Part shown: positions 1-6,868 of the stretch, one piece after another
Layout: the number at the start of each line of letters is the position of its first letter
Numbering within the stretch: position 1 is the first letter of the stretch
DNA from: an uncultured Paraburkholderia sp.
Lineage (GTDB): Bacteria; Pseudomonadota; Gammaproteobacteria; Burkholderiales; Burkholderiaceae
NCBI GenBank assembly: GCA_937917025.1
Contig: CALFSF010000103.1
Coordinates: 1 to 14,612, forward strand
Length of the DNA: 14,612 bases
Reading direction: 5' to 3'
The notes under the pieces: model-generated
Told to the model about the DNA's origin: nothing
Seen by the model: only the letters and a program-made list of their open reading frames with translations
The model's database searches: none
Made by a program: the position numbers and the translations under genes

Positions 1-82
1 GTGCCATTCGGCCTAGCCCCCGTGTGAATCCTGCACCCGACGCCGCTGCGTCTTGCGCTGAAAACCCCTGCTTTCGAATCCT

Positions 83-538
83 TCAGCCGCGCGCGCGTTT
101 CTTGCGCCCGCGCTGCCGCTCTGCCCGCTCGACGTCCGCCGTCGCATCCGCGAGCGTGCGTGCCGCAAGCGACGTTTCCATGGCCCGCTGCGCGTCGTCG
201 ATGATGCCGCGCAGCACCACCTGAATGTTGCGCCCGACCATGCAGGCCGGGTTCGGTTCCTCGCGATGCAGCGCGAAGAGCTGCGCATCGTCGACCGCGC
301 GATAGATCTCCAGCAGCGTGATGTCCCGCGGCGCGCGCGCGAGCAGCGCGCCGCCGCCCGCGCCCATCTGCGACGTGGTGAGCCCGGCTTCGGACAGCAT
401 CGAAAGCAGCCGGCGCACCAGTACCGGATTGGTGTTCACGCTGCCCGCAATCATGTCCGACGACAGCGGCACGCCTTCCTGTAGTGACAGCAGTGCCAGC
501 ACATGGACAGCAAAGGCGAACCGGCTACTGGTATTCAC
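83..538 (-). CDS. Rrf2-family transcriptional repressor, cysteine-poor (YwnA-like)
   Basis: 151 aa, the usual size for Rrf2 regulators. The N-terminal winged helix-turn-helix spans about residues 1-70, with the typical opening SRFAFAVHVLALL, the recognition-helix region NTNPVLVRRLLSML and the wing AGLTTSQMGAGGGALLA. A dimerisation helix region follows (ITLLEIYRAVDD) and the C-terminus is basic (RQRGRKKRARG). Only one cysteine (C99) is present, so the three-cysteine Fe-S cluster site of IscR/NsrR/RsrR is missing; this resembles the cluster-free YwnA type. The start is GTG, with a weak GGA upstream. The promoter (-35 at 592-597, -10 at 569-574) overlaps a dyad, suggesting autorepression. The lipoprotein gene upstream points the same way but ends before this promoter. 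The inducing signal cannot be read from the sequence. Confidence 0.9.
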   Translation of the reverse strand: MNTSSRFAFAVHVLALLSLQEGVPLSSDMIAGSVNTNPVLVRRLLSMLSEAGLTTSQMGAGGGALLARAPRDITLLEIYRAVDDAQLFALHREEPNPACMVGRNIQVVLRGIIDDAQRAMETSLAARTLADATADVERAERQRGRKKRARG

Positions 539-560
539 AGCGACTGTTTCCGGCGACGAT

Positions 561-597
561 ATGTAACCATGGTAATTACATTTAATGCCGGCGTCAA
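561..597 (-). promoter_or_regulatory. Rrf2 gene promoter with overlapping dyad operator
   Basis: On the minus strand TTGACG (592-597) and TACCAT (569-574) are 17 bases apart, a reasonable sigma-70 arrangement. Transcription would start near 562, about 24 bases before the GTG. The -10 sits inside the dyad ATGTAA-N9-TTACAT (561-581), whose core ACCATGGT is itself palindromic. A dyad over the -10 of a repressor gene is the classical autoregulation layout; that this protein binds it is inference. Confidence 0.5.
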
Positions 598-605
598 ATC
601 GCCGC

Positions 606-1085
606 TCACTTGTCCATCTGCTTCTGGGCGTCGGTCGAATCCGTCGAGGTCGACGTCGACGTCGAAGCGGACGACGAGGCGGCCGTGCTCTGGCTCGACC
701 ATTGCTGAAGCTTGTGTCCGGCGCTCTGCACGCCCTCGTCGGTCATCGTGGCCGCGCGGTCGAGCGCCGTGCCGGTCGCGCTGGCGGCGTTCTGCAGGTT
801 CGCCTGCGCCGTCGACGCGAGATCGGCGGGATCGATCCTGATCGAAGGCGCCGAGGCGGCGGAGCTGAAATTCTGCTCGGCCGTGGCGCGCGCCGCGTCG
901 ACCTGCTGGCCCACGTAACTCGCGGCCTGATCGAATTTCTGACCTGCGACCTGCGTGACGTCATCGAGCTTGCCGGCGACCTGCCCCGCGGACGCGTCGT
1001 TCTTCTGGCAGGCGGCCAGCACGCCGAGCAGGGCCAGCGCCGTGGCCGTACGGCGAACCAGAGGGTGGGAATGGAGAGAAATCAT
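606..1085 (-). CDS. small lipoprotein, function unknown
   Basis: 159 aa from the ATG at 1085. The N-terminus is a lipoprotein signal: HPLVRR, then the hydrophobic stretch TATALALLGVLAAC, with lipobox LAAC and lipidated C26. The mature part is Ala/Gln/Ser/Thr-rich and probably helical, with repeated patterns such as AGQKFDQAASYVGQQVD and ATAEQNF. It ends in a Ser/Thr/Ala tract (about residues 133-149) before DSTDAQKQMDK. The residue after Cys is Gln, not Asp, so outer-membrane sorting is favoured by general rule. A start at 1139 (MMNVVSAS, preceded by AGGCAG) would lengthen the signal peptide to about 42 residues and cannot be excluded. I recognise no catalytic or binding domain. The protein resembles short helical envelope lipoproteins; no function is assigned. 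Confidence 0.75.
   Translation of the reverse strand: MISLHSHPLVRRTATALALLGVLAACQKNDASAGQVAGKLDDVTQVAGQKFDQAASYVGQQVDAARATAEQNFSSAASAPSIRIDPADLASTAQANLQNAASATGTALDRAATMTDEGVQSAGHKLQQWSSQSTAASSSASTSTSTSTDSTDAQKQMDK
646..668. repeat. imperfect GTCGAC/GTCGAG hexamer run in the lipoprotein gene
   Basis: A short tandem run of GTCGA(G/C) units encodes alternating Ser and Thr in the lipoprotein tail. It is a possible slippage site. In-frame unit changes (two codons each) would alter tail length without breaking the frame. Confidence 0.5.
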
Positions 1086-1353
1086 TACGGGAGTGAACCG
1101 GGTTGAGCGGCTTCGAGAGGCGGAAACGACGTTCATCATACGCCGCTGCCTGTCGTGCCCCCCGCGTGCCCCCCGCGTGCCCCTCGCGCGTCCATCACGC
1201 GCGTGCCTCGCCGGGCTTCGCGCGGCCTTCATGCGCCCATCCGGCGTGCATTCCGCCTGGTTTCGACGCCATCAGGTCGTGAATCCGGCATGCTCGGTGA
1301 GGTAGACTGTGGCAACGTTCGATGTATTCCACCCACCACACTGGAGGCATGCG

Positions 1354-1935
1354 ATGGCAGCGAAGCAGATCCTGTTTCTGACCGGAGATTTCGCCGAGGA
1401 TTACGAAACGATGGTGCCGTTCCAGGCACTGCAGGCAGTCGGCCATACGGTCGATGCGGTGTGTCCCGGCAAGAAAGCCGGCGACCGGATCAAGACCGCG
1501 ATTCACGACTTCGAAGGCGATCAGACCTACACCGAAAAGCCGGGCCATCAGTTCACGCTCAACGCCACCTTCGACGACGTCGATGCAACCCGCTACGACG
1601 CGCTCGCGATCGCCGGCGGCCGCGCGCCCGAGTATCTGCGGATGAACCAGAAGGTCATCGACATCGTGCGCCAGTTCGCCGAAGCGAAAAAGCCGGTTGC
1701 GGCGGTCTGCCACGCGGCGCAACTGCTGGCCGCCGCCGACGTGATCCGCGGCAAGCGGATCTCCGCGTACCCGGCCTGCGCCGCCGAAGTCAGGATGGCC
1801 GGCGCCGACTACGCCGACATCCCGATCGACGCGGCCGTCACCGATGCGCCGTTCGTGACCGCGCCGGCGTGGCCCGCACACCCCGAATGGATCCGCCAGT
1901 TCCTCGTGCTGCTCGGCACGCGCATCGAGCTGTAA
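1354..1935 (+). CDS. DJ-1/PfpI-family protein (class I glutamine amidotransferase-like)
   Basis: 193 aa, close to the PfpI/YhbO family length. The start is the ATG at 1354, chosen for GGAGG at 1343-1347 with 6 bases spacing; a GTG at 1309 in the same frame lacks this. The fold begins AKQILFLTGDFAEDYE, where E15 matches the conserved glutamate that tunes the nucleophile. The nucleophilic elbow is PVAAVCHAAQLL with C119 and H120. The strand YDALAIAGGRAPEYL precedes it, as in the family. Members are reported as cysteine peptidases, glyoxalase III-type or deglycase-like enzymes acting on methylglyoxal damage, or chaperones; the sequence does not decide among them. It is a cytosolic protein with no signal peptide. 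It stands alone, divergent from the lipoprotein gene, with no obvious partner. Confidence 0.88.
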   Translation: MAAKQILFLTGDFAEDYETMVPFQALQAVGHTVDAVCPGKKAGDRIKTAIHDFEGDQTYTEKPGHQFTLNATFDDVDATRYDALAIAGGRAPEYLRMNQKVIDIVRQFAEAKKPVAAVCHAAQLLAAADVIRGKRISAYPACAAEVRMAGADYADIPIDAAVTDAPFVTAPAWPAHPEWIRQFLVLLGTRIEL

Positions 1936-2026
1936 CAACGCCTCGAACCGGGCTGCGGATCGCGCGGCCCGCGTCACTTTCAGGCTTTTCGGACCTCCCC
2001 GACCGCTCATTTGAGACCAGTCTGAT

Positions 2027-2054
2027 TTGTCCGTGAAACGCGCTTCCCTATAGT
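2027..2054 (+). promoter_or_regulatory. candidate sigma-70 promoter of the small membrane protein gene
   Basis: TTGTCC (2027-2032) and TATAGT (2049-2054) are separated by 16 bases. The -10 matches consensus at five of six positions, and the ATG lies about 20 bases beyond the expected start point. Position and spacing support it; no operator is visible. Confidence 0.45.
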
Positions 2055-2081
2055 CGCCGGTCGACTTCCGGGAGCCTTTCG

Positions 2082-2414
2082 ATGAATCTGACAGACTGGA
2101 TCGTGATCCTCGCGGTCGCGCTGATGACGATCGCATTTTTCTGCATGCGCGCGCCCACCGCGTGGTCGCTCGAAAACCGCATGCGACGTCTCACTGGAAC
2201 CCGTCTGCTCGCGCAGGCCGCCATCGCGCTGTGGTCCGCGCTGCTGCTCCTTCAGCGCGGCGTGTTTTCGCCCGACGACATCGCCGGGCAGCGTCCCGCG
2301 CCGCACGTCGTCCTCGCGTGCGCGCTGATGCTCGCCGTCGCCGCCTGTTACTGGTCCGTGCGCGGCGCCCGTCTGCTGAAACCCCGCCAGCTCTTCGCGA
2401 CGCCCGGGCGTTAA
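2082..2414 (+). CDS. small inner-membrane protein, function unknown
   Basis: 110 aa from an ATG preceded by GGGAG (2070-2074) at 7 bases. Three hydrophobic segments are visible: about residues 5-22 (WIVILAVALMTIAFFCM), 43-60 (LLAQAAIALWSALLLLQ) and 76-92 (HVVLACALMLAVAACYW). Short charged loops (ENRMRRLTGTR, RGARLLKPRQ) lie between and after them. I do not recognise a family. The ribosome-binding site, upstream promoter and codon use like its neighbours argue it is real. Its stop is 29 bases from the stop of the convergent kinase gene, with no terminator visible between, so the two transcripts may overlap. Confidence 0.7.
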   Translation: MNLTDWIVILAVALMTIAFFCMRAPTAWSLENRMRRLTGTRLLAQAAIALWSALLLLQRGVFSPDDIAGQRPAPHVVLACALMLAVAACYWSVRGARLLKPRQLFATPGR

Positions 2415-2443
2415 GCACCGAAACCGCGCCGTACCTCCGCACG

Positions 2444-4075
2444 TCAGGTTTTCGCCTCGCTGACGACGCTCTCCGGCGTATCGCGCGTCGCCTGCTCCGC
2501 CTGCGGCAACGACAGATAAAACGTCGTGCCGACCCCTTCCGCCGATTCCGCCCAGACGCGGCCGCCGTGCCGCTCCACCATCCGCCGCACCAGTGCGAGG
2601 CCGATTCCCTCGCCGGGCGCGACGTTGCCGTGCAGGCGCTGGAACGCGCCGAAAAGCCGCGGCAGCGCGACTTCCGCAATGCCCAGCCCGTTGTCCTTCA
2701 CGTAGAAAATCCGTAGCGAATGCACGCCCAGCGGCCCGGCCGTCGTGCCGATCTCGATGCGGCCCGGCCGCGCCGGGTCCAGATAATTCACCGCGTTGCC
2801 GATCAGGTTGCCGAACACCTGTTCGAGCGCGGTCGCGTCGCCCCAGACCGTCGGCAGTTCGTGCACCACGATCTGCGCGCCGCGCGAGCGGATCGACACC
2901 TGCATCGCATCGATCACGCGCTGCACGATATCGCCCACGTCGACATGCTGATGCCGGTACTCGACGCGCCCCACGCGCGAGAGCCGCAGCAGCGCGTCGA
3001 TGATGTGCGATGCGCGCAGCACGGCCGTCTGCAGATAACGCAGCGCCTCGCTGATGTCTTCGTCGACGAGACGCTCGATGTGCGCGCGCTGCGCGTCGGT
3101 CAGCGACGACGCACGCACCGCCGCGCGCAGGTCGTCGCACGCGTGGATCAGTTCCTTCGAAAACCCCTGCAGGTTGACGAGCGGCGAGCGCAGGTCGTGC
3201 GACACGCTGTGGATGAACATCTCGTTTTCCTGCGTCTGCTGACGCAGCGTTTCGTTGATGCGGGCAAGCTCGCCGGCGCGGCGCGCGAGATCCGACTGAA
3301 AGCGCGCCTGCATGCGGTCCGCTTCGAGAAGCCGCCGGCTGGTGTCATGCAACGCGGCGTCGAGCCGCGCGATTTCGTCGGTGCCGGGGATGAGCGGCGC
3401 GAGCGGCTGGTTCTGCGCAAGACGCCGCGCATTGCCGGTCAACGCGGCAAGCCGGCCGCGCAGGCCGCGCGCGAGCAGCACGAACGCGATCGCCACGAAC
3501 AGGATCGAGCCGGTCACCGCCGCGACGATCAGCCTCTGCTGACGCGCGCGCGCGGCCGCCGCGTCTTCGGTGCGCGCGACGTCGAGCCGCCGCTCTTCCT
3601 GCTGGAACGCGGCCACCTGCGTGCGTACCTGATCGAGCACGGCTTCGGCGCCCGGGTCGCGAAAACGCTCGAGCACGTCGGCGCGGCGCCCGGAGCGCAG
3701 CAGATCCTGAATCCGGTCGGACCATTGCCGGTACGACTGGATCGCCTGACGGATCCGCACCGCGCGTTCCACCTGCGACGGGTTGTCGGCGACCAGCTCG
3801 ACGAGCTGGTCGATCCGGCGGTCGATGTCCATCCACATCGCGATCGGCGTGGCCGCGCCGGCGTCACCGCCGACGGCCGAACCGCGCAGGCGCACCGATT
3901 CGAACTGCACGGGTTCGAGGATCGCGGTGGTCTGGCGCAGCACGACCTGACTGTGCAGCGCCCAGCGTTCGGCATCGGTCGCACTGGCCTCCGCCTCGAC
4001 GACGCCCGCCAGCAACGCGAGTTCGAACAGCGCGGGAATCGCGATCAGCAGCAAGCCTTTGGTAGTCAGTCTCAT
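2444..4075 (-). CDS. orphan membrane sensor histidine kinase (CHASE3-like sensor, HAMP, HisKA, HATPase)
   Basis: 543 aa from the ATG at 4075; longer in-frame starts run across its promoter. TM1 is about residues 7-25. The periplasmic helical region 27-180 contains AERWALHSQVVLRQT and looks like a CHASE3-type four-helix sensor. TM2 is about 181-202, a HAMP linker 203-255, and a coiled coil 256-285. The H-box is HSVSHDLRSPLVNLQGF with phospho-acceptor H293. The N-box is FGNLIGNAVNY (N423, N427), G1 is VKDNGLGI (about 459-466) and G2 is GEGIGLALVRRMVERHGG. The kinase is therefore complete. The dimerisation region resembles phytochrome-type kinases. No response regulator is encoded in this window and both neighbours point the other way, so the partner must be elsewhere. 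The ligand is unknown. Confidence 0.92.
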   Translation of the reverse strand: MRLTTKGLLLIAIPALFELALLAGVVEAEASATDAERWALHSQVVLRQTTAILEPVQFESVRLRGSAVGGDAGAATPIAMWMDIDRRIDQLVELVADNPSQVERAVRIRQAIQSYRQWSDRIQDLLRSGRRADVLERFRDPGAEAVLDQVRTQVAAFQQEERRLDVARTEDAAAARARQQRLIVAAVTGSILFVAIAFVLLARGLRGRLAALTGNARRLAQNQPLAPLIPGTDEIARLDAALHDTSRRLLEADRMQARFQSDLARRAGELARINETLRQQTQENEMFIHSVSHDLRSPLVNLQGFSKELIHACDDLRAAVRASSLTDAQRAHIERLVDEDISEALRYLQTAVLRASHIIDALLRLSRVGRVEYRHQHVDVGDIVQRVIDAMQVSIRSRGAQIVVHELPTVWGDATALEQVFGNLIGNAVNYLDPARPGRIEIGTTAGPLGVHSLRIFYVKDNGLGIAEVALPRLFGAFQRLHGNVAPGEGIGLALVRRMVERHGGRVWAESAEGVGTTFYLSLPQAEQATRDTPESVVSEAKT

Positions 4076-4126
4076 GCGCGCGAAAGAAAAGGCCGGGAAC
4101 GTAGCGGACGCTGCGTTGCGACGGCC

Positions 4127-4154
4127 ATTATGTCGCGTTTGCCCGGGATGACAA
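4127..4154 (-). promoter_or_regulatory. sigma-70 promoter of the histidine kinase gene
   Basis: Read on the minus strand, TTGTCA (4149-4154) and CATAAT (4127-4132) are 16 bases apart, each matching consensus at five of six positions. The predicted start near 4120 leaves a leader of about 45 bases to the ATG at 4075. This also supports rejecting the longer in-frame starts that lie upstream of the promoter. Confidence 0.6.
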
Positions 4155-4265
4155 AGGCACGGCATGCGCGCCGCGGGGCGCCGGGTCATTGAAGTCCGTT
4201 CCCAAAACCGGGGCATCGTCGCCCGACCGTCAGACAATCGAATAAATGCGTAAACGAAATCGAAA

Positions 4266-4280
4266 ATATCGCCCCGATAT
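4266..4280. repeat. perfect dyad ATATCG-N3-CGATAT between kinase and amt genes
   Basis: A perfect 6+6 inverted repeat in the divergent intergenic region, about 31 bases upstream of the NtrC-type box. Its size and place suit a dimeric regulator, but I cannot name one. Confidence 0.5.
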
Positions 4281-4311
4281 GGAACGTTCAACGCCCGGTT
4301 TCGAGAATGAA

Positions 4312-4326
4312 GCACATAAATGGTGC
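4312..4326. promoter_or_regulatory. NtrC-type enhancer box upstream of amt
   Basis: GCACA-TAAAT-GGTGC matches the NtrC half-site pair GCACC-N5-GGTGC at nine of ten arm positions with exact spacing. It lies about 100 bases upstream of the -24 element, roughly -135 from the predicted start, a typical distance for an NtrC enhancer. A second dyad, GGTGC-N6-GCACC at 4386-4401, has its half-sites in the opposite order and is not counted as an NtrC box. Confidence 0.6.
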
Positions 4327-4427
4327 GGCAGTTTCATCGGACGAAGCGGGGAGAAAATCATCGGCGAGAACCGGAAAACCATGCTGGTGCTTGCATGCAC
4401 CGCGATCGTCAATACCGGGCCCCTCTT

Positions 4428-4442
4428 TGGCCCACTTCTTGC
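4428..4442 (+). promoter_or_regulatory. sigma-54 (RpoN) promoter of amt
   Basis: TGGCCCACTTCTTGC carries the invariant GG and GC at the correct 12-base register (-24/-12) and matches TGGC...TTGC fully, with only the middle departing from TGGCACG-N4-TTGC. Transcription would start near 4454, giving a leader of about 27 bases to the ATG at 4481. With the NtrC-type box upstream it forms a complete nitrogen-limitation promoter. Confidence 0.75.
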
Positions 4443-4480
4443 GTTCCGTGCCCGTTTTTTGCGCAAATCGGGACTTACGG

Positions 4481-5683
4481 ATGGAAAGCTTGAAAACCGG
4501 TACCGACACACTGTTCCTGCTGATCGGCGCCGCCATGGTGCTCGCGATGCATGCGGGCTTTGCGTTTCTCGAACTCGGCACGGTACGAAAAAAGAATCAG
4601 GTCAACGCGCTCGTGAAAATCCTCGTCGACTTTTCGGTGTCGACGATCGCGTATTTCTTCATCGGCTATACGATCGCGTACGGGGTGCAGTTCTTCGATC
4701 CGGCCGATATTCTCGCGGCCCACAATGGCTATGCGCTCGTGCGCTTCTTCTTCCTGCTGACGTTCGCGGCCGCCATTCCGGCGATCGTCTCCGGCGGAAT
4801 CGCCGAACGCTCGAAGTTCAACCCGCAGCTCTTCGCGACGTTCGTGCTGGTCGGGTTCATCTACCCGTTTTTCGAGGGCATCGTGTGGAACGGGCGGTTC
4901 GGCATCCAGCACTGGATCGCCGCGACGTTCGGCGCGCCGTTCCACGATTTCGCGGGCTCGGTGGTGGTGCATGCATTCGGCGGCTGGGTCGCGCTGCCCG
5001 CGGTGCTACTGCTCGGCGCGCGCCACGGACGCTATCACCGCGACGGCCGCATCGCCGCGCATCCGCCGTCGAATATTCCGTTTCTCGCGCTCGGCGCATG
5101 GGTGCTGGCGGTCGGCTGGGTCGGCTTTAACGTGATGAGCGCGCAGACCATCGACAAGATCAGCGGCCTTGTCGCTGTCAATTCGCTGATGGCGATGGCC
5201 GGCGGCACGCTGACGGCCTGGCTTGCCGGCCGTAACGATCCGGGCTTCACGTATAACGGCCCGCTCGCCGGGCTCGTCGCGGTGTGCGCGGGGTCCGACG
5301 TGATGCACCCGCTCGGTGCGCTCGTGACGGGCGGCATCGCGGGCGCGCTCTTCGTCTATATGTTCACGTGCGTGCAGAACCGCTGGAAGATCGACGACGT
5401 GCTCGGCGTGTGGCCGCTGCACGGCCTGTGCGGCGCATGGGGCGGCATCGCCGCGGGGATTTTCGGGCTGCACGCGCTCGGCGGACTCGGCGGCGTGTCG
5501 TTCGGCGCGCAGATTGTCGGCACGCTGGGCGGCATCGTGGTGGCGTCGCTCGGCGGCACGCTCGTCTACGGCGCGATTCGCCTGACCGTCGGGCTGCGCC
5601 TCGATCAGGAAGAAGAGTTCAACGGCGCCGATCTGTCCATCCACCGGATCACGTCGACGCCGGAACGCGAAACCGCCGGCTGA
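4481..5683 (+). CDS. amt: ammonium transporter, Amt/MEP/Rh family
   Basis: 400 aa, the usual Amt length, with about eleven membrane segments. The ATG at 4481 follows GGGA at 7 bases; an in-frame ATG at 4307 is upstream of the sigma-54 promoter and is rejected. Pore landmarks align with E. coli AmtB: F95 (F107) in LTFAAAIPAIVSGGIAERSKF, D156 (D160) in FHDFAGS, H164 and H314 (twin histidines H168/H318) in VVVHAFGGW and VWPLHGLCGAW, and F216 (F215) with S220 (S219) in GWVGFNVMSA. The C-terminal cytoplasmic tail EEEFNGADLSIHR resembles the PII-contact region. It imports ammonium across the inner membrane under nitrogen limitation. The usual glnK partner is not adjacent, so PII control would have to come from elsewhere. 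It converges on the DUF190 gene 43 bases downstream. Confidence 0.95.
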   Translation: MESLKTGTDTLFLLIGAAMVLAMHAGFAFLELGTVRKKNQVNALVKILVDFSVSTIAYFFIGYTIAYGVQFFDPADILAAHNGYALVRFFFLLTFAAAIPAIVSGGIAERSKFNPQLFATFVLVGFIYPFFEGIVWNGRFGIQHWIAATFGAPFHDFAGSVVVHAFGGWVALPAVLLLGARHGRYHRDGRIAAHPPSNIPFLALGAWVLAVGWVGFNVMSAQTIDKISGLVAVNSLMAMAGGTLTAWLAGRNDPGFTYNGPLAGLVAVCAGSDVMHPLGALVTGGIAGALFVYMFTCVQNRWKIDDVLGVWPLHGLCGAWGGIAAGIFGLHALGGLGGVSFGAQIVGTLGGIVVASLGGTLVYGAIRLTVGLRLDQEEEFNGADLSIHRITSTPERETAG

Positions 5684-5726
5684 GCGCGAGCGGGCTGCCG
5701 GATCGGGCGGATCCTGCGAGTCAGCT

Positions 5727-6107
5727 TCAATGCGCCGGACGGTGCACGCGATGAAACAGCGAGGACAGTTTTATCCGGCGCGGCGCCGGCGGGTCGCCAC
5801 CGAGCAGGCCGAACTCGATCGGGCAGCTTGTGTAGAACACATGCACGTTTTCGCGACGGATTGCGTCGAGCATGAGTTCCGCCTCGATTTCCGTAACCGC
5901 GAAAACGACCTGCATCGGCTGGTCGGTCAGCTCGAAAAAACGCGCGGCATGATGTACGCCCGCGTGGCTGACGCCCTCGGCCGCCGCGATGACGGTCGCG
6001 CCCTGAATGCCGGTCTGCTTCGCCTTCGCCAGCAGCCAGTCGATCACGGATTGCCGGCCGTGCCGCCGGTTCTGCTCGGTGTAGAACGTGAGTTGATAGC
6101 CCTTCAT
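5727..6107 (-). CDS. DUF190 (COG1993) PII-like protein next to crcB
   Basis: 126 aa from the ATG at 6107, with GGAGA on the minus strand 7 bases upstream (about 6114-6118). The body is typical DUF190: MKGYQLTFYTEQNRRHG, then VIDWLLAKAKQTGIQGATV, AAEGVSHAGVHHAARFFELTDQP and MQVVFAVTEIEAELMLDAIRRENVHVFYTSCPIEFG. The family has the ferredoxin-like fold of PII signal proteins; it is soluble and probably oligomeric. Its biochemical role is not established as far as I know. Neighbourhood with crcB recurs across bacteria by my recollection, which suggests a link to fluoride handling or channel regulation. Here it is divergent from crcB and does not share the riboswitch leader, so its own induction by fluoride is not shown. 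Confidence 0.85.
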   Translation of the reverse strand: MKGYQLTFYTEQNRRHGRQSVIDWLLAKAKQTGIQGATVIAAAEGVSHAGVHHAARFFELTDQPMQVVFAVTEIEAELMLDAIRRENVHVFYTSCPIEFGLLGGDPPAPRRIKLSSLFHRVHRPAH

Positions 6108-6278
6108 GAGCGGTCTCCGGCGAGCGGCAAGGTTCCGGCGGGGCCTGCCGTCGACGCGCAGATTGCCTCGGCGGCGGCCCTCGCCTCGTTCCAGTTTACG
6201 CCGTTCGCGTGGCCGCGGTGCGGCACGCGAAGGCCGCCGCGGCCCACTGGCGGGGCGCCCGGATGATAGACTGCGCAC

Positions 6279-6335
6279 CGGAGATGGCATTCTCCGTTGT
6301 CCCTAAACCGCCCTTGTGGCTGATGATGCCTGCCC
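6279..6335 (+). promoter_or_regulatory. fluoride riboswitch (crcB motif)
   Basis: The stem CGGAG/CTCCG (6279-6283, 6292-6296) encloses the loop ATGGCATT, giving the conserved GGAGAUGGCAUU...CUCC start. After an A-rich joint (CTAAACC) comes GCC-CTTGT-GGC (6310-6320), then TGATGATGCCTGCC. The loop bases GGCAT (6286-6290) pair with ATGCC (6326-6330), the pseudoknot that defines this class. The conserved words GAUG, AAACCGCC, GGCUGAUG and GCCUGCC are all present in order. Binding of fluoride would raise crcB expression. A TAGACT at 6266-6271 is a possible -10 placing the start at the aptamer's first base. Confidence 0.88.
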
Positions 6336-6358
6336 TCGTCCGGGAAACCGGCTGGCAG
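6330..6358 (+). promoter_or_regulatory. candidate expression platform of the fluoride riboswitch
   Basis: CTGCC (6330-6334) can pair with GGCAG (6354-6358), enclosing a small hairpin CCGG-GAAA-CCGG (6340-6351). The outer pairing uses the 3' edge of the aptamer and so could compete with the fluoride-bound fold. There is no T-tract after it, so intrinsic termination is not evident; Rho or translation control is possible over the further 57 bases to the ATG. Confidence 0.35.
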
Positions 6359-6415
6359 TGTCACGTCCGCCCGCACACGACCCGGTTTATCGACCTGCCT
6401 GGATCCCTAACAATA

Positions 6416-6796
6416 ATGTATCTGTCCATTCTTGCCGTCGGCCTCGGCGGCGCACTCGGCTCCCTGCTTCGCTGGGTTCTCGGTCTGCGGCTCAATGCCC
6501 TGCTGCCCGTGCTGCCGCTCGGCACACTGGCGTCGAACATCATCGCGGGGTATGTGATCGGCGTGGCGATCGCGGCATTCGCGCGATACCCGGGCATCGC
6601 GCTCGAATGGCGCCTCTTCGTGATCACCGGCCTGATGGGCGGACTGTCGACGTTCTCGACGTTTTCCGCCGAAGTCGTCAGCCATCTGCAGCAGGGCCGG
6701 CCAGGCTGGGCCGCTGCCGAAATCGCGATTCACGTCGGCAGCTCGCTTGTCATGACGCTGCTCGGTCTTGGCACCGTCGCGTTCCTCGCGCGATAG
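6416..6796 (+). CDS. crcB: Fluc fluoride ion channel CrcB
   Basis: 126 aa, the standard length of the dual-topology Fluc channel, with four hydrophobic helices (about 3-25, 33-55, 66-88, 98-124). Family signatures: GGALGSLLRW in TM1 (R19), GTLASNIIAGYVIG in TM2 (N41), and GLMGGLSTFSTFSAEV in TM3, the broken helix that holds the central sodium and supplies the phenylalanine box (F80, F83). The start MYLSILAVGLGG is the normal family start; the same frame is open upstream only because of base composition. Ribosome-binding sequence is weak (GGAT about 11 bases upstream). The channel lets cytoplasmic fluoride leak out, conferring resistance. The leader carries the fluoride riboswitch, which fixes the assignment. 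Confidence 0.96.
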   Translation: MYLSILAVGLGGALGSLLRWVLGLRLNALLPVLPLGTLASNIIAGYVIGVAIAAFARYPGIALEWRLFVITGLMGGLSTFSTFSAEVVSHLQQGRPGWAAAEIAIHVGSSLVMTLLGLGTVAFLAR

Positions 6797-6868
6797 GCGC
6801 GGGCATCGACCCCACGCCTGCCTGGCCCGACTAGCCGCACGCGCCGGCTGCGGGCTGGAACGTTCGCG

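Noticed and set aside
4386..4401. GGTGC-N6-GCACC dyad as a second NtrC box
   Set aside because: Half-site order is opposite to the NtrC consensus, spacing is off, and it lies only about 27 bases from the -24 element.
4307..4480. Longer amt product from the in-frame ATG at 4307
   Set aside because: This segment contains the NtrC-type box and the sigma-54 promoter, and Amt proteins normally begin near the chosen start.
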